Notes: generated by a model from the sequence alone, not told the origin. A stretch of 64,000 nt of DNA from VGSG01 sp040756375 (GCA_040756375.1 JBFLZC010000029.1:9188-73187); one strand, 5' to 3'; counted from the stretch's first letter, positions 1 to 8,395 are shown. Translations and numbers: made by a program.

Positions 1-402
1 GTAATCGTTTACGGTGACGACGTGAACGCCCAACCCAGTCAAAGCATTGAGATACACGGGAAGAGTAGCCGCAAGGGTCTTGCCTTCACCGGTCTTCATT
101 TCTGCGATCTTGCCCTGATGCAGGACGATTCCTCCCACGAGCTGGACGTCAAAATGCCTCATGCCCAGGGTACGCACCGACGCTTCTCTCACCAGGGCAA
201 ATGCCTCGGGAAGGAGGTCTTCCAGAGTCTCACCGTCTGTGAGCCGTTGCTTCAACTCCTCGGTTTTGGTGCGCATCTGCTCATTGGTGAGTTGCTGTAC
301 TGCGGGCTCCACCTCATTAATCGCTCGAACCATAGGGTCCAGCACTTTGAGTTCACGTTCGTTTTTGCTGCCGAATATCTTTTTGGCCAACGTTGTAAAC
401 AT
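1..402 (-). CDS. secA: SecA preprotein translocase ATPase, N-terminal part (cut by window edge)
   Basis: SecA is the ATPase that drives proteins through SecYEG at the inner membrane. Only the first ~134 codons lie here; the frame runs off position 1 without a stop. The N-terminus reads MFTTLAKKIFGSKNERELK, typical of SecA. It continues into the Q-motif and Walker A region (GMRHFDVQLVGG, then AEMKTGEGKT, where GEGKT is the P-loop) and ends in VVTVNDY, part of the conserved first nucleotide-binding domain. Two ATG codons are in tandem (405 and 402); the second is better spaced (7 nt) from the AGAGG ribosome site. No promoter is obvious upstream. Identity is secure; the missing part is simply outside the window. 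Confidence 0.95.
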   Translation of the reverse strand, partial: MFTTLAKKIFGSKNERELKVLDPMVRAINEVEPAVQQLTNEQMRTKTEELKQRLTDGETLEDLLPEAFALVREASVRTLGMRHFDVQLVGGIVLHQGKIAEMKTGEGKTLAATLPVYLNALTGLGVHVVTVNDY

Positions 403-973
403 CATTGTTCCTCTGAATGATTGACGCGGACAGCTTCAATCCTGCGAGAGCGTCCCCGGCCTCCGAAGGCTAAGCTTATGGGGCAAGGGTCTTGTAACTG
501 TCTTGGGTACTGGGCAGACGCACGGCCATCGTTTCGAGGGAACAGGAAAAGCGACCTTTTCATCCTGGCTGGGCCCTGAATCGGTGGTCGCCTTGTGCGG
601 ACCGCTCAATCATCAGTTTCTGCTCTTTTGCATAGACAAGCAGGACCGGATTAGGTTCTGCACCGTCCTCCTCATCCCGGGAGGCTGCTACCATCCGCCG
701 CTGATGCCGTCATCTCTGCATGATCCCTCACCGGAAAGGCGTGTCGGCGGACCCCTTACGTGTGCGCATCTCTATCACAGGCCCTAGAGGTAGTCAACGG
801 CAGCCCCTTCCCGGGATTTACGGTCTACTCTTGATGTAGGGGTAATGAGGCAAGCGAGGGATTTGACCTTCTTGACCTGCGATCGAAGTGAACACTTCTT
901 CTTGGTATATTCCGACAACGATGGTAAGGTATCGCTCTTTTAAAAACGGCAAAGAACGCGGAGGGCTGTGATT
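403..973. other. Intergenic region without a recognisable gene
   Basis: This gap of about 570 bases separates the divergent secA and THI4 genes. One open frame of 94 codons crosses it (503-787, plus strand) but has no ribosome site and no recognisable composition or motif. I looked for a TPP riboswitch ahead of THI4 and did not see the conserved CTGAGA and ACCTGATCTGG blocks. I see no RNA gene or clear promoter. Confidence 0.5.
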
Positions 974-1753
974 ATGAAGCTGGATGACGTCGAGATCTCC
1001 AAAGCCATCATTGTGAAGTTTTCCGATAAGCTGTTGGACTGTTTGGAATCGGATGTGATCGTGGTCGGAGGAGGACCTGCCGGTTTGACGGCAGCCTATT
1101 ACCTGGCAAAAGCGAACAAGAAAGTCATCATCCTGGAGAGGAAACTTTCCATTGGAGGTGGTATGTGGGGCGGCGGGATCATGTTTAATGAAATCGTTGT
1201 CCAGCAAGAAGGAAAGGAGATCTTGGACGAATTCGGTGTACGCACTACTCCCTTTTCGAACGGCTACTACTGCGCAGATTCCATTGAGGCGGTTTCTTCT
1301 ATCTGTTCAGTGGCTTGTAAAGTCGGAGTCAGGATTCTTAACCTTATCAGTATGGAAGACGTGATGCTCATCGACAACCGAGTCACAGGATTGGTGATCA
1401 ACTGGACCGCGGTTGATATGGCTGGACTTCATGTTGACCCCATTACCATGAGGACCAAATACGTCGTTGACGCTTCCGGCCACGCGGCGGAAGTAGCAGC
1501 CATCATCCAGAGAAAGAGCGGTTGTTCGTTGTTGACTGAAACCGGCGGCATTGTAGGGGAGAGACCCATGTACGCGGATATGGGAGAGCGCATGATACTC
1601 GAGAACACGAAGGAGTTCTTCCCCGGAGTGTTTTCGGCAGGCATGTGCTGCAATGCGATCTTCGGTGCGCCAAGAATGGGTCCCGTCTTTGGTGGAATGC
1701 TGATGAGCGGCAAGAAGGTCGCCGACCTCATAGTGGAACGACTCAGAGATTGA
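974..1753 (+). CDS. thi4: THI4-family thiazole synthase, sulfide-dependent type
   Basis: THI4 enzymes build the thiazole moiety of thiamine from NAD and glycine. The protein (259 aa) begins with an FAD/NAD-binding Rossmann signature VIVVGGGPAGLTAAYYLA near residue 28, followed by GGGMWGGG and the late FGAPRMGPVFGGM motif, all diagnostic of the family. The GHAAEVAAIIQRK loop resembles archaeal and anaerobe proteins and contains no cysteine, whereas yeast THI4 donates a cysteine sulfur there. This suggests a catalytic, sulfide-using enzyme, which fits an anaerobe (inference). The start ATG at 974 is 8 nt after GGAGGG at 960-965; a GTG at 968 is too close to that site. It stands alone, with no other thiamine gene nearby. 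Confidence 0.88.
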   Translation: MKLDDVEISKAIIVKFSDKLLDCLESDVIVVGGGPAGLTAAYYLAKANKKVIILERKLSIGGGMWGGGIMFNEIVVQQEGKEILDEFGVRTTPFSNGYYCADSIEAVSSICSVACKVGVRILNLISMEDVMLIDNRVTGLVINWTAVDMAGLHVDPITMRTKYVVDASGHAAEVAAIIQRKSGCSLLTETGGIVGERPMYADMGERMILENTKEFFPGVFSAGMCCNAIFGAPRMGPVFGGMLMSGKKVADLIVERLRD

Positions 1754-2029
1754 GATCCAGGCTTCCTTTCAAGGCTCTGGTGGCGAAGTGAGGACAGTAA
1801 GCGGAGACTTCGGGGAGCTTTTTTCATAATCCATATCTTCGCGGCGCCTTGCGTCATTGCAGGTTTTCTCATTGTATTGCGTCCTGCGGAACCCGCAATA
1901 GCATGTGGGCCAGGATCTCCAACTCTCGCCACATATCTCATGCCGATTATGAGCACTGAGCTTTATCCTTGCGTTTCCTCTAAGATTTGATATCATGTGC
2001 GTGCATCAGAACGGGTCCCGGAGGTTTCT

Positions 2030-2863
2030 ATGCTCCCTGTTCTCAGAACCGTGGGCATTGTCATTTCAGTAGTAATTTTCCTCATTGTTTCGGGCTGTAC
2101 GGAAGAGACGGAAAGCCTCAAGCAAAAGATTGCCACCCTGGAAAAGCGATTGGCCAAGCAAGAGAAAGAGTTCGGAGAGCTCGCGGGCAAGGTCGCTGCT
2201 CCCAAAGACTTCAGCGTAGATCTTCGTCGGATAGAGGATGAGCAGGAACGTCTGGGTCAGACTCTAGATGGCAAGCTGGAACCAGTGAACAGCAAACTGG
2301 ACGAGTTCCGGGAGTGGGCCCAGGAAGCTCAGCGGGATCGAACGCAAGTGGCCAAGAAGATGGCTGATTTGGAAGGTTCATACGCCGATTTCCGGAAAAC
2401 GAACGACGGCCTGGGAAGAGAGATCGGCCATCTGAAGAAGGAATTCCTCGCGACAAACCAGAAGGTGGCGGCCAATACCAAGTCCTTGGCAGAGCTGTCC
2501 GCGGGCGTGAATAAGCTTCACAAGGAAGTGCTGGATAACAACACCAAACTCATCGAGGCGGTCAAGAAAACCATCCCCAAGGTCAAAGAAGCTGCAGTGG
2601 CGGAAACGAAAGAGGGCCTGGTCTCGTTGGAGAAGAAAATGGCAGCCATGAAGGCAGGCCTGGAAGGCGACCTCAAGACGGTTCGGGATGGACGAACAGG
2701 CCAGCCTATCCCGAGCAGCGTAGGCCCGCCACCCGGCGGGAGAGAGATTCAGCGTTTAGAGCATCGCCTCCGAGAGCTTGAAGAGATCGTCACCGCCCAG
2801 AAAGCGCTGCTCCTGGACATGGGCTCCAAGATTTTCGCTCTGGAAAAGGCATTCACGCGATAG
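2030..2863 (+). CDS. Coiled-coil lipoprotein, unknown function
   Basis: The 277-aa product has a lipoprotein signal: a hydrophobic stretch VGIVISVVIFLIVSGC with the lipobox cysteine at residue 23, so it is probably anchored in a membrane facing the periplasm. The rest is almost wholly charged and heptad-like (for example SLKQKIATLEKRLAKQEKEF), predicting long coiled coils, with a short Pro/Gly-rich break (GQPIPSSVGPPPGGRE) before a last coiled segment. The ATG at 2030 is preceded by CGGAGG with 6 nt spacing; an upstream GTG at 1997 would bury the signal peptide. No enzymatic motif is visible. It could be an envelope spacer or scaffold similar in style to YbgF/CpoB N-termini, but I cannot assign a family. 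Confidence 0.75.
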   Translation: MLPVLRTVGIVISVVIFLIVSGCTEETESLKQKIATLEKRLAKQEKEFGELAGKVAAPKDFSVDLRRIEDEQERLGQTLDGKLEPVNSKLDEFREWAQEAQRDRTQVAKKMADLEGSYADFRKTNDGLGREIGHLKKEFLATNQKVAANTKSLAELSAGVNKLHKEVLDNNTKLIEAVKKTIPKVKEAAVAETKEGLVSLEKKMAAMKAGLEGDLKTVRDGRTGQPIPSSVGPPPGGREIQRLEHRLRELEEIVTAQKALLLDMGSKIFALEKAFTR

Positions 2864-2899
2864 AATCGGTAGTCCTTGCTGTGACTGCCGTGGAAAACC

Positions 2900-4078
2900 T
2901 CAAATCTCCTTTATAACTTCCTTGAATCCGGCCAAGGATCCTTCAACGGTCTCGTCCGACACGCAGTACGCAATCCTGAAGTGCCCCGGAGATCCAAATC
3001 CGCTCCCAGGAACGGTCAGTATTAGCTTCTTCTGCAAGTGCGCCACAAACCGCACATCGTCTTCGATGGGCGAGCGAGGGAAAAGGTAGAAAGCTCCTTC
3101 AGGTTTTACGCACTCATATCCGAAAGACGTGAGGGAGTCGTACAGCCTATCTCTGCGCCGCTTGTACACGTTCACGTCTACGACACTTCTCAAGACGTTC
3201 TTCACAGCACGCTGCATGAGCCCGGGAGCATTCACAAACCCCAGGATACGATTGCACAGCACAAGGCCGTTCATGACTTCCTCGCCTCGCTCCATCGTGG
3301 GGCTCAGCGCGATATACCCCAGCCGCTCACCGGGAAGGGAGAGATCCTTTGAAAATGACGTTACCACCACACTGTTGGGGTAAGCCTGAAGGATGCTGGG
3401 AACCTGTACACCGTCGTACGTGATCCCTCGGTACGGCTCATCGGAAATCAGCACTATTGGCCGACCGATTTCCGCGCTCTTTTTAGTGAGAAGCTCGCTC
3501 AGACCTCGGATCTCCGCCTTGCCGTAGACTTTTCCCGTCGGGTTGTTGGGCGTATTGATCAATACCGCGGCGGTCTTGGGATTGATTGCCTCGGCTATGG
3601 CATCAAGATCCAACGAAAAATCGGGTCGCGTTGAAACCAAGACCGCTTTGCCCCCGTGGTTGTCCACGTAAAAGACGTATTCCACGAAGAAGGGCTTGAG
3701 GCAGATTACCTCGTCTCCGGGATTCAGGATCGTCTTGAGCGTCACGTTGATGGCGCCGCCCGCGCCCACGGTCATCACGATCCAGTTTTCGTCGAGAGGC
3801 ACGTCTTCATCTTCGCGAATCTTTTTCGCAACAGCGGCCCGCACATCAGCATAGCCCGCGTTGGCCATGTACGCGTGAACGCCAGGTGTCTGGTCTTGCG
3901 CAGCTTTGATGATGGCGTCCCTTACTGCGGGAGGGGGTTCAAGGTTAGGATTGCCCAAACTGAAATCAAAGACGTTCCCGGCGCCGTGAATCTGCTTGAG
4001 ACGTGCGCCTTCTTCGAACATCTTCCTGATCCAGGAAGCCTTCTGAATGAATTCCTCTATCTTCTGTGAGAGCGGCAT
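2900..4078 (-). CDS. Class I/II pyridoxal-phosphate aminotransferase (aspartate aminotransferase-like)
   Basis: The 392-aa protein has the fold-type I aminotransferase signatures: FSLGNPNLEPPPAV near the N-terminus, NTPNNPTGKVYGK in the middle, SDEPYRGITYDG (the Asp that contacts the pyridine nitrogen and the Tyr) and SFSKDLSLPGERLGY, which holds the Schiff-base lysine. Length is normal for the family. It probably transfers amino groups between an amino acid such as aspartate and 2-oxoglutarate in the cytoplasm; the exact substrate cannot be read from the sequence. The ATG at 4078 follows GGGAGGT with 7 nt spacing. It converges on the lipoprotein gene and is divergent from the TPR gene. Confidence 0.88.
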   Translation of the reverse strand: MPLSQKIEEFIQKASWIRKMFEEGARLKQIHGAGNVFDFSLGNPNLEPPPAVRDAIIKAAQDQTPGVHAYMANAGYADVRAAVAKKIREDEDVPLDENWIVMTVGAGGAINVTLKTILNPGDEVICLKPFFVEYVFYVDNHGGKAVLVSTRPDFSLDLDAIAEAINPKTAAVLINTPNNPTGKVYGKAEIRGLSELLTKKSAEIGRPIVLISDEPYRGITYDGVQVPSILQAYPNSVVVTSFSKDLSLPGERLGYIALSPTMERGEEVMNGLVLCNRILGFVNAPGLMQRAVKNVLRSVVDVNVYKRRRDRLYDSLTSFGYECVKPEGAFYLFPRSPIEDDVRFVAHLQKKLILTVPGSGFGSPGHFRIAYCVSDETVEGSLAGFKEVIKEI

Positions 4079-4266
4079 TCGGCATACCTCCCGGTAAGAA
4101 AAAAAGTACAAACGAAAGCCCGGCCTTCAAAGATTGCATCCAGGTGAATCGCCGGGCTCTCGACCTTGCATCAGCCCTGTTATTTCAGGGATGGACAAGT
4201 GTAGCACACTTCAAAACGGCATGTCAAACCTATTCTTTTGCTACCTCGCGCTCAAATGTCGCGTCC

Positions 4267-4296
4267 TTGCCCCACGTCTTTCACCTGTGCTATAAT
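4267..4296 (+). promoter_or_regulatory. Candidate sigma-70 promoter for the TPR gene
   Basis: TTGCCC at 4267-4272 and a perfect TATAAT at 4291-4296 are separated by 18 bp. They lie about 155 bp before the TPR gene start in an otherwise gene-free stretch between divergent genes. Confidence 0.45.
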
Positions 4297-4451
4297 AAAT
4301 TCATAAATAGGTCCGGAACTCTTGGAGATTCTCCTGTTGGCAGGTTTTGAGCTCTTGCGCTTGCCTTCAGATCGATTCTTGTGAGAAATTAAGAGAGATT
4401 CCGCAAATCGCATCCCTAACCCGATGCAAGTCTCTTCAAAAAGGGGCGATA

Positions 4452-4994
4452 ATGCGCCGTAGGACCTTTGAGTTAGCTCTTGCCCTTTTGGTCGCGGGTG
4501 CGTGCATAGCCCCATCCCAAGCCTTTGCCGAGGTGCCGAACTCGTTCGATCGGGGATTCAAGGCTGCGCGTTCGGGCCATCTGGAAGAGGCCATCCTGCA
4601 TTGGTCCGCGGCGATCCAGCGAGAGCCCAAATGCTATGCCGCGTATGTGAACCGAGGAACAGCCTACCTGAAGACCGGCCACGTGCTGAGAGGAATCCGA
4701 GACTGGCACACTGCTCAGAAGTACTCGCCGATCTTCGCTTACGGGCTCTACACCGAGGACTTTATCAATAAAGCGCCCGGTGACACGGGCATGCTGACGT
4801 ACGCCAAATCCCTCGAAATAGACCCGGATCATATGCCTTCAGTGGCCATGATCGGGGTAGCGTATCTGGATTTCGGCCGCACACAAATGGCCGCGGATTT
4901 GTATCGCATGTCTCTGGAACTCACCAAGAACCCTCTGCTCAAGAATTACCTGGATCACTGGATGAAATCAGTAGAAGACGGGGCGGGCGAGTAG
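4452..4994 (+). CDS. Exported tetratricopeptide-repeat protein
   Basis: The 180-aa product starts with an export signal (RRRTFELALALLVAGACIAP then SQAFA, likely cut after AFA near residue 26). The mature part carries TPR-like helical pairs: a first unit around FDRGFKAARSGHLEEAILHW, a second around AAYVNRGTAYLKTGHVLRGI, and a later pair around LEIDPDHMPSVAMIGVAYLD and AADLYRMSLE. TPRs mediate protein-protein contacts, here in the periplasm. There is no enzymatic domain. The start ATG at 4452 has a GGGGCGA site 5-10 nt upstream. The last codons and downstream DNA occur again near 9.5 kb (see repeat entries). Confidence 0.75.
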   Translation: MRRRTFELALALLVAGACIAPSQAFAEVPNSFDRGFKAARSGHLEEAILHWSAAIQREPKCYAAYVNRGTAYLKTGHVLRGIRDWHTAQKYSPIFAYGLYTEDFINKAPGDTGMLTYAKSLEIDPDHMPSVAMIGVAYLDFGRTQMAADLYRMSLELTKNPLLKNYLDHWMKSVEDGAGE

Positions 4995-5048
4995 ATCGGC
5001 CGCGAGCCTCACTTGCGCTAACGGGGGCTTTGTCCGGCCATGTCATTG
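4971..5048. repeat. Copy A of a duplicated TPR-gene tail
   Basis: The last codons of the TPR gene and about 55 bp after its stop share blocks with 9485-9598: GACGGGGCGGGCGAGTAG here against GACGGGACGGGCGAGTAG there, then TTGCGC, CTTTGTCCGG/CTTCGTCCGG and CATGTCATTG. Copy B carries about 34 extra bases inside. The two copies bracket the 5-9.5 kb accessory patch in direct orientation. Confidence 0.7.
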
Positions 5049-5162
5049 CGCAAACGCTCGTATAAAAGAAGGGGCCGATCTCTATGAATATCGGGTAGAT
5101 ATCCGCTTGAGTTTACATAATTCCCCACCGAGTTGTAAGCCCCTCTTTTCATTCCTGGTTGT

Positions 5163-5354
5163 GCAGGCCGATCCCAATACGTGGACGTGGAGCACAGAAT
5201 CCGCGCCAAATCCGGTGATTGGAAGTGGATTCTCACCAGGGGAAAGGTCGTGGAGCGCGATGATCGCAATCATCCTGTGCGCGTTGTGGGCACCATACTG
5301 GATATTGCGGAGCACTCACTATTGACATTAAGGCCGGGTCCGGTCGTAAAATAG
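5163..5354 (+). pseudogene. Remnant of a PAS/PAC sensor domain
   Basis: In this frame the DNA reads VEHRIRAKSGDWKWILTRGK, continues VVERDDRNHPVRVVGTILDI and stops at TAG 5352-5354. This is the C-terminal half of a PAS_3-type domain (PAC motif: D-G-x-W-x-W-I-L-x-R-G followed by V-G-T-x-x-D-I). There is no start codon with a ribosome site, no N-terminal half of the PAS domain and no kinase or other output domain after it, so it is a broken fragment of a signalling gene. It is directly downstream of duplicated DNA and upstream of a dispersed repeat. Confidence 0.6.
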
Positions 5355-5383
5355 TCGAACATGGGGAAGCGAGTCCCTGGCTT

Positions 5384-5426
5384 CCACCTCCTCTCCCCTG
5401 GTGGGAGAGGGAGGGGAGAGGGGGCG
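5384..5426. repeat. Pyrimidine/purine-rich dispersed palindrome, short copy
   Basis: CCTCTCCCCTGG facing GGGAGAGGGAGGGG forms a GC-rich hairpin. The same type of sequence occurs at 11133-11250 and, inverted, at 59873-59955. Confidence 0.6.
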
Positions 5427-5583
5427 CTGGAGGGTGATATCTAGCCGAACTTATTAGCCGATGCCGGGTCCAGGAAGCTATCCCAAAAAACTGCGGAGTT
5501 TTCCTGCTCCTGGCCGACGCGCCTTTCAATTGAGAAAACCAGCGAATATTCCAACCTGACCGCAGTGCGGACAATTAATAACC

Positions 5584-5636
5584 ACCTGAATGATAGAGAC
5601 GGATCCCTCTCGTTATGCTCCTGCGCAAAGGAGGAG
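5584..5636 (+). repeat. 53-nt conserved leader-like element, copy 1
   Basis: These 53 nt match 59772-59824 (opposite strand) at 50 positions. The element contains ACCTGAATGATAGAGA, CCCTCTCGTTATGCTCCTGC and ends in AAAGGAGGAG. CTCCT (5618-5622) can pair with AGGAG (5629-5633) across a 6-nt loop, covering the Shine-Dalgarno-like AGGAGG. Copy 1 lies 144 nt before the DUF3467-like gene; copy 2 directly precedes a secreted ankyrin gene. See findings. Confidence 0.7.
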
Positions 5637-5779
5637 GATATGGATCAGTGCCTTACGAGAAAACATTCGGGTTCATTTGGCTGTTCGCTGCGCGTGCTTC
5701 CTGTCGTTGTCTCGGAGAGCCAAACCACAAGATCAAGACGATTCCCGGTCTTTTGAGGAAAGGAGTAGGAGAAATACGC

Positions 5780-6106
5780 ATGGCAAAAAACGAGGAACAA
5801 CAAGAGCAGCAACAGGCGCTGCAGAAGAGGGTCGCACTCAAAGAGGACAGCTACTACGCCAACTGCACCATGGTTGAGATGACCCCATTTGACTTAGCTA
5901 TTCTATTCGGCAAATTGCGCCCGATCACAGACGCCAACGGTCAGAACTCGGTGGTCGAGATGTACGAGCGGCAGGTTTATCTGTCTCATATACAAGCAAG
6001 AGCCCTCTATGAAGGCCTTGGCAGGAGCCTCGGCTCATTGAGTCGGATGGCCCGGCAATCCGAGGCCCAAAAACCCGAGTCGAAAGGGATTGCAGAGAAA
6101 GATTGA
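5780..6106 (+). CDS. DUF3467-like small protein
   Basis: The 108-aa product has a Gln/Glu-rich N-terminus (MAKNEEQQEQQQALQKR) and then a compact domain: DSYYANCTMVEMTPFDLAIL, an aliphatic strand FGKLRP, and VYLSHIQARALYEGLGRSL. That order (YANxxxVxxTPxDxxLxFG, then a V-x-LS-P/H-x-x-A-x-x-L helix) is the pattern of DUF3467 proteins, small proteins of unknown function. The ATG at 5780 is preceded by AGGAGTAGGAG. The same frame is open upstream to 5615, but that part is unlike any protein and passes through the 53-nt element. It sits in the accessory patch ahead of the ankyrin gene and may be co-transcribed with it. Confidence 0.6.
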   Translation: MAKNEEQQEQQQALQKRVALKEDSYYANCTMVEMTPFDLAILFGKLRPITDANGQNSVVEMYERQVYLSHIQARALYEGLGRSLGSLSRMARQSEAQKPESKGIAEKD

Positions 6107-6266
6107 CCGCAGGGGCCACGGATAGGAACACGCACCGAAAGGAACGCAGAAAACGGGGAAAAGGAAAAGGCCTTTTCTGTTCAGACAATGCAAGAGTTCT
6201 TTCTACGCGAGCTTTGCGCCCTCTGCAGTGAATCCTTCTCTGCGACTTTACATTGAGGTACTCCTC

Positions 6267-7448
6267 ATGAAAACTCCATGCATTTTCAAAATCTTGAACC
6301 CATGTCTGCCTATGGTTGTGGTTTTAGCTTTGTCCCTGCTTCTATTCGGGGGCCTAAACGCGCCTGCCGCCGCGACTGATAAGCCCGCCGTCAAGGCGTT
6401 GCCAAGACCTCCCCTTTCTACCCCACTGGAACGGGCAGCTTTTGAAGGGAACATGGCCCGAGTCAGAAGAATTATTGATGAAGGATCAGACGTCAGCTCA
6501 AAGGGGGCAGCCTTGATGCAGGCTGCAGCCCGCGGTGATACCGATGTCACGAAACTGCTGATTGAAAAGGGAGCCAGCGTGCAAGAGAAAGACTATGATG
6601 CCCGCACTGCATTGATGCTTGCTTCAGAGAACAGTCACTTGCCGGTTGTCCGAATCCTGTTAGACAAGAACGCTGACGTAAATGCCCAGGATAAGAATGG
6701 TAATACGGCCCTCAAGGTCGCCGTTGACAACGGCAAGATCGAACTCGTGCAAATGCTACTGGACCACGGCGCTGATCCCAATCTAGGACTGAACGACGGC
6801 TCTACTCCGCTGATGTGGGCGGTCGTTTCCGACCAAGTCGGAATTATGAGAGTGCTGGTGGACAGGGGCGCTCAGGTCAATGCAAAGGCTAAGGATGGTT
6901 CCACAGCGCTTATCTGGGCGGCCATAATGGGACACAATGAGGCAATGAAACTGTTAAGAGCCAGGGCAGCTGCGGAGAATTTGGCTGTCGCAGCCATTCT
7001 CGGTGACAAAGAAAGAGTTGAACAGTTCCTTGAGAACGGTGTTGACGTTAATGCCCAAGACGGCCACGGATGGACTGCGCTGATGAACGCGGTCCAAAAA
7101 GGCCACGCTGGGGTGGCGGAACTTCTCGTGGAGAGAGGGGCCGATGTCAACTTGAAGCGGAAAGACGGCTCTACAGCCTTAATTGACGCAGTCGAGAGAG
7201 GCGATCTTGGCATGGTGAATTTTCTAGTGAGCGCCGGCGCTGATGTAAATGCAGCGGAACAGAATGGCCGGACTACGTTAATGATAGCCGTCGAGTCTGA
7301 TCAAAACGGAATCGTGAAAGCCCTTTTAGACCGGCGTGCCGACGTTACTGCGAGAGACCGAAATGGCCGGACAGCGCTTGATCACGCTAAGAAACTTGGC
7401 CACAAGGGAATCGCCGCATTGCTGCAGGAATATGGCGCCAAGGAATAG
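6267..7448 (+). CDS. Exported ankyrin-repeat protein
   Basis: The 393-aa product starts with a signal peptide (hydrophobic core MVVVLALSLLLFGGL, then NAPAAATDKPA). About ten ankyrin repeats follow, each ~33 residues with the GxTALMxAxxxGxxxxVxxLLxxGADVN pattern, for example DGSTALIWAAIMGHNEAMKL and GHGWTALMNAVQKGHAGVAE. One repeat in the middle (MKLLRARAAAENLAVAAILG) lacks the canonical loop. Ankyrin stacks bind other proteins; here the location is periplasmic or outside. ATG 6267 has GAGG 8 nt upstream; an upstream in-frame ATG at 6228 would misplace the signal peptide. A second secreted ankyrin gene lies at 59 kb. Confidence 0.85.
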   Translation: MKTPCIFKILNPCLPMVVVLALSLLLFGGLNAPAAATDKPAVKALPRPPLSTPLERAAFEGNMARVRRIIDEGSDVSSKGAALMQAAARGDTDVTKLLIEKGASVQEKDYDARTALMLASENSHLPVVRILLDKNADVNAQDKNGNTALKVAVDNGKIELVQMLLDHGADPNLGLNDGSTPLMWAVVSDQVGIMRVLVDRGAQVNAKAKDGSTALIWAAIMGHNEAMKLLRARAAAENLAVAAILGDKERVEQFLENGVDVNAQDGHGWTALMNAVQKGHAGVAELLVERGADVNLKRKDGSTALIDAVERGDLGMVNFLVSAGADVNAAEQNGRTTLMIAVESDQNGIVKALLDRRADVTARDRNGRTALDHAKKLGHKGIAALLQEYGAKE

Positions 7449-7488
7449 AACGAGGAAAACTGGAAGTCGTTTCGCCGGAGGAGACTCT

Positions 7489-8214
7489 ATGAGATGCATG
7501 TACAGATTGGTGATTGCGATGATGGCGGCGGGACTTCTCTTTCCACCGATTCCCGGAGTTGCGGACTTTGGACCGATGGACATGCTCATAGGCGGTGGGG
7601 CTGCAGCGCCCAAGTCATCGCATGTGAGCATTAGATTGGAATCGCAGGAAGTAACAATTCACTTGCGTAAGGACACTTACACGGTTGACGCCATTTTCCA
7701 GTTCTTCAACACAGAAGAAACTACGACGGAATGGATCGGTTTTCCGAAACAAACAGCAACAAGGGGAGTCCCGCGCTCTCGTGCGAACTTCATTCGGTTC
7801 AATACTTGGGTTAACGGGCGAGAGGTAGGGTTCTCGGAGGAGCCCGACTTTAAAAGCCATTCCGGAGTAGAGCAACGCAAATGGCTCGTTCATCAAATTA
7901 CATTTCCTGGCCATACGAGGACGATAATTCGAGTCAGCTACAAGGCTTCTTACAACTTTTTCGGCCCTAGGCCAAACGCCTATTATATCTACGGCACCGG
8001 TTCTTATTGGAAGGACAACATCGGGAAGGCCGTCTTCATTATAGACAGCAGCTATGTGGGCGGGACAAAATATACAGACACTCATTTTCCGTCGAAACTT
8101 GGGGGCAGGCGGATCTCAGAAAACCTGGTGATGTACGAAATAGGGGACTTCAAGCCGGATCCTGAGGCAGTATTGCGCGTTTTGGTCTTACCCCGTCCGC
8201 CGTCAAGAAAGTGA
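7489..8214 (+). CDS. Secreted protein of unknown function (possibly DUF4424-like)
   Basis: The 241-aa product has a signal peptide (YRLVIAMMAAGLLFPPIPG, then VADFG). The mature part looks beta-rich: VSIRLESQEVTIHLRKDTYT, then VDAIFQFFNTEETTTEWIGF, and a later FPGHTRTIIRVSYKASYNFF. This layout, a surface strand describing altered ionic or loop elements followed by an F-x-N-T-E segment, is reminiscent of DUF4424 proteins, but the match is by eye and weak. ATG 7489 is preceded by CGGAGGAG with 6 nt spacing. It begins 40 nt after the ankyrin gene stop, so the two are probably one operon. Confidence 0.6.
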   Translation: MRCMYRLVIAMMAAGLLFPPIPGVADFGPMDMLIGGGAAAPKSSHVSIRLESQEVTIHLRKDTYTVDAIFQFFNTEETTTEWIGFPKQTATRGVPRSRANFIRFNTWVNGREVGFSEEPDFKSHSGVEQRKWLVHQITFPGHTRTIIRVSYKASYNFFGPRPNAYYIYGTGSYWKDNIGKAVFIIDSSYVGGTKYTDTHFPSKLGGRRISENLVMYEIGDFKPDPEAVLRVLVLPRPPSRK

Positions 8215-8333
8215 CATGAACCGGTAGGAAGACATACAGAGCGGAATGACGGCATACTGCCGCATCGCTTGTCAATCGAGAGAAATTTGCTGTTCCATAA
8301 GGGTTTAGTGGTCTGAAAAGGGGTCATGAAAAG

Positions 8334-8395
8334 AAAAGGGGTCAGGTCTGCTCTTGTGAAAAGCAAAAGGACAAAAGGGGTCAGGTCTGCTCTTG
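8334..8395. repeat. REP-type repeat pair on the 3' side of the RAYT gene
   Basis: Two copies of a 23-nt unit (8334-8356 and 8373-8395), reading AAAAGGGGTCAGGTCTGCTC then TTG, in direct orientation. Inverted relatives with one main base difference lie at 9395-9417 and 9453-9475 on the other side of the transposase gene. The second copy contains the transposase stop codon. Confidence 0.85.

Noticed and set aside
503..787. 94-codon open frame in the secA-THI4 gap
   Set aside because: No ribosome site, odd composition and no similarity to known families.
700..973. TPP riboswitch upstream of the thiazole synthase gene
   Set aside because: The conserved CTGAGA and ACCTGATCTGG blocks are absent.
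5615..5779. N-terminal extension of the DUF3467-like protein starting in the 53-nt element
   Set aside because: The extension (MLLRKGGGYGSVPYEK and on) has no protein-like conservation and the ATG at 5780 has a strong AGGAGTAGGAG site.
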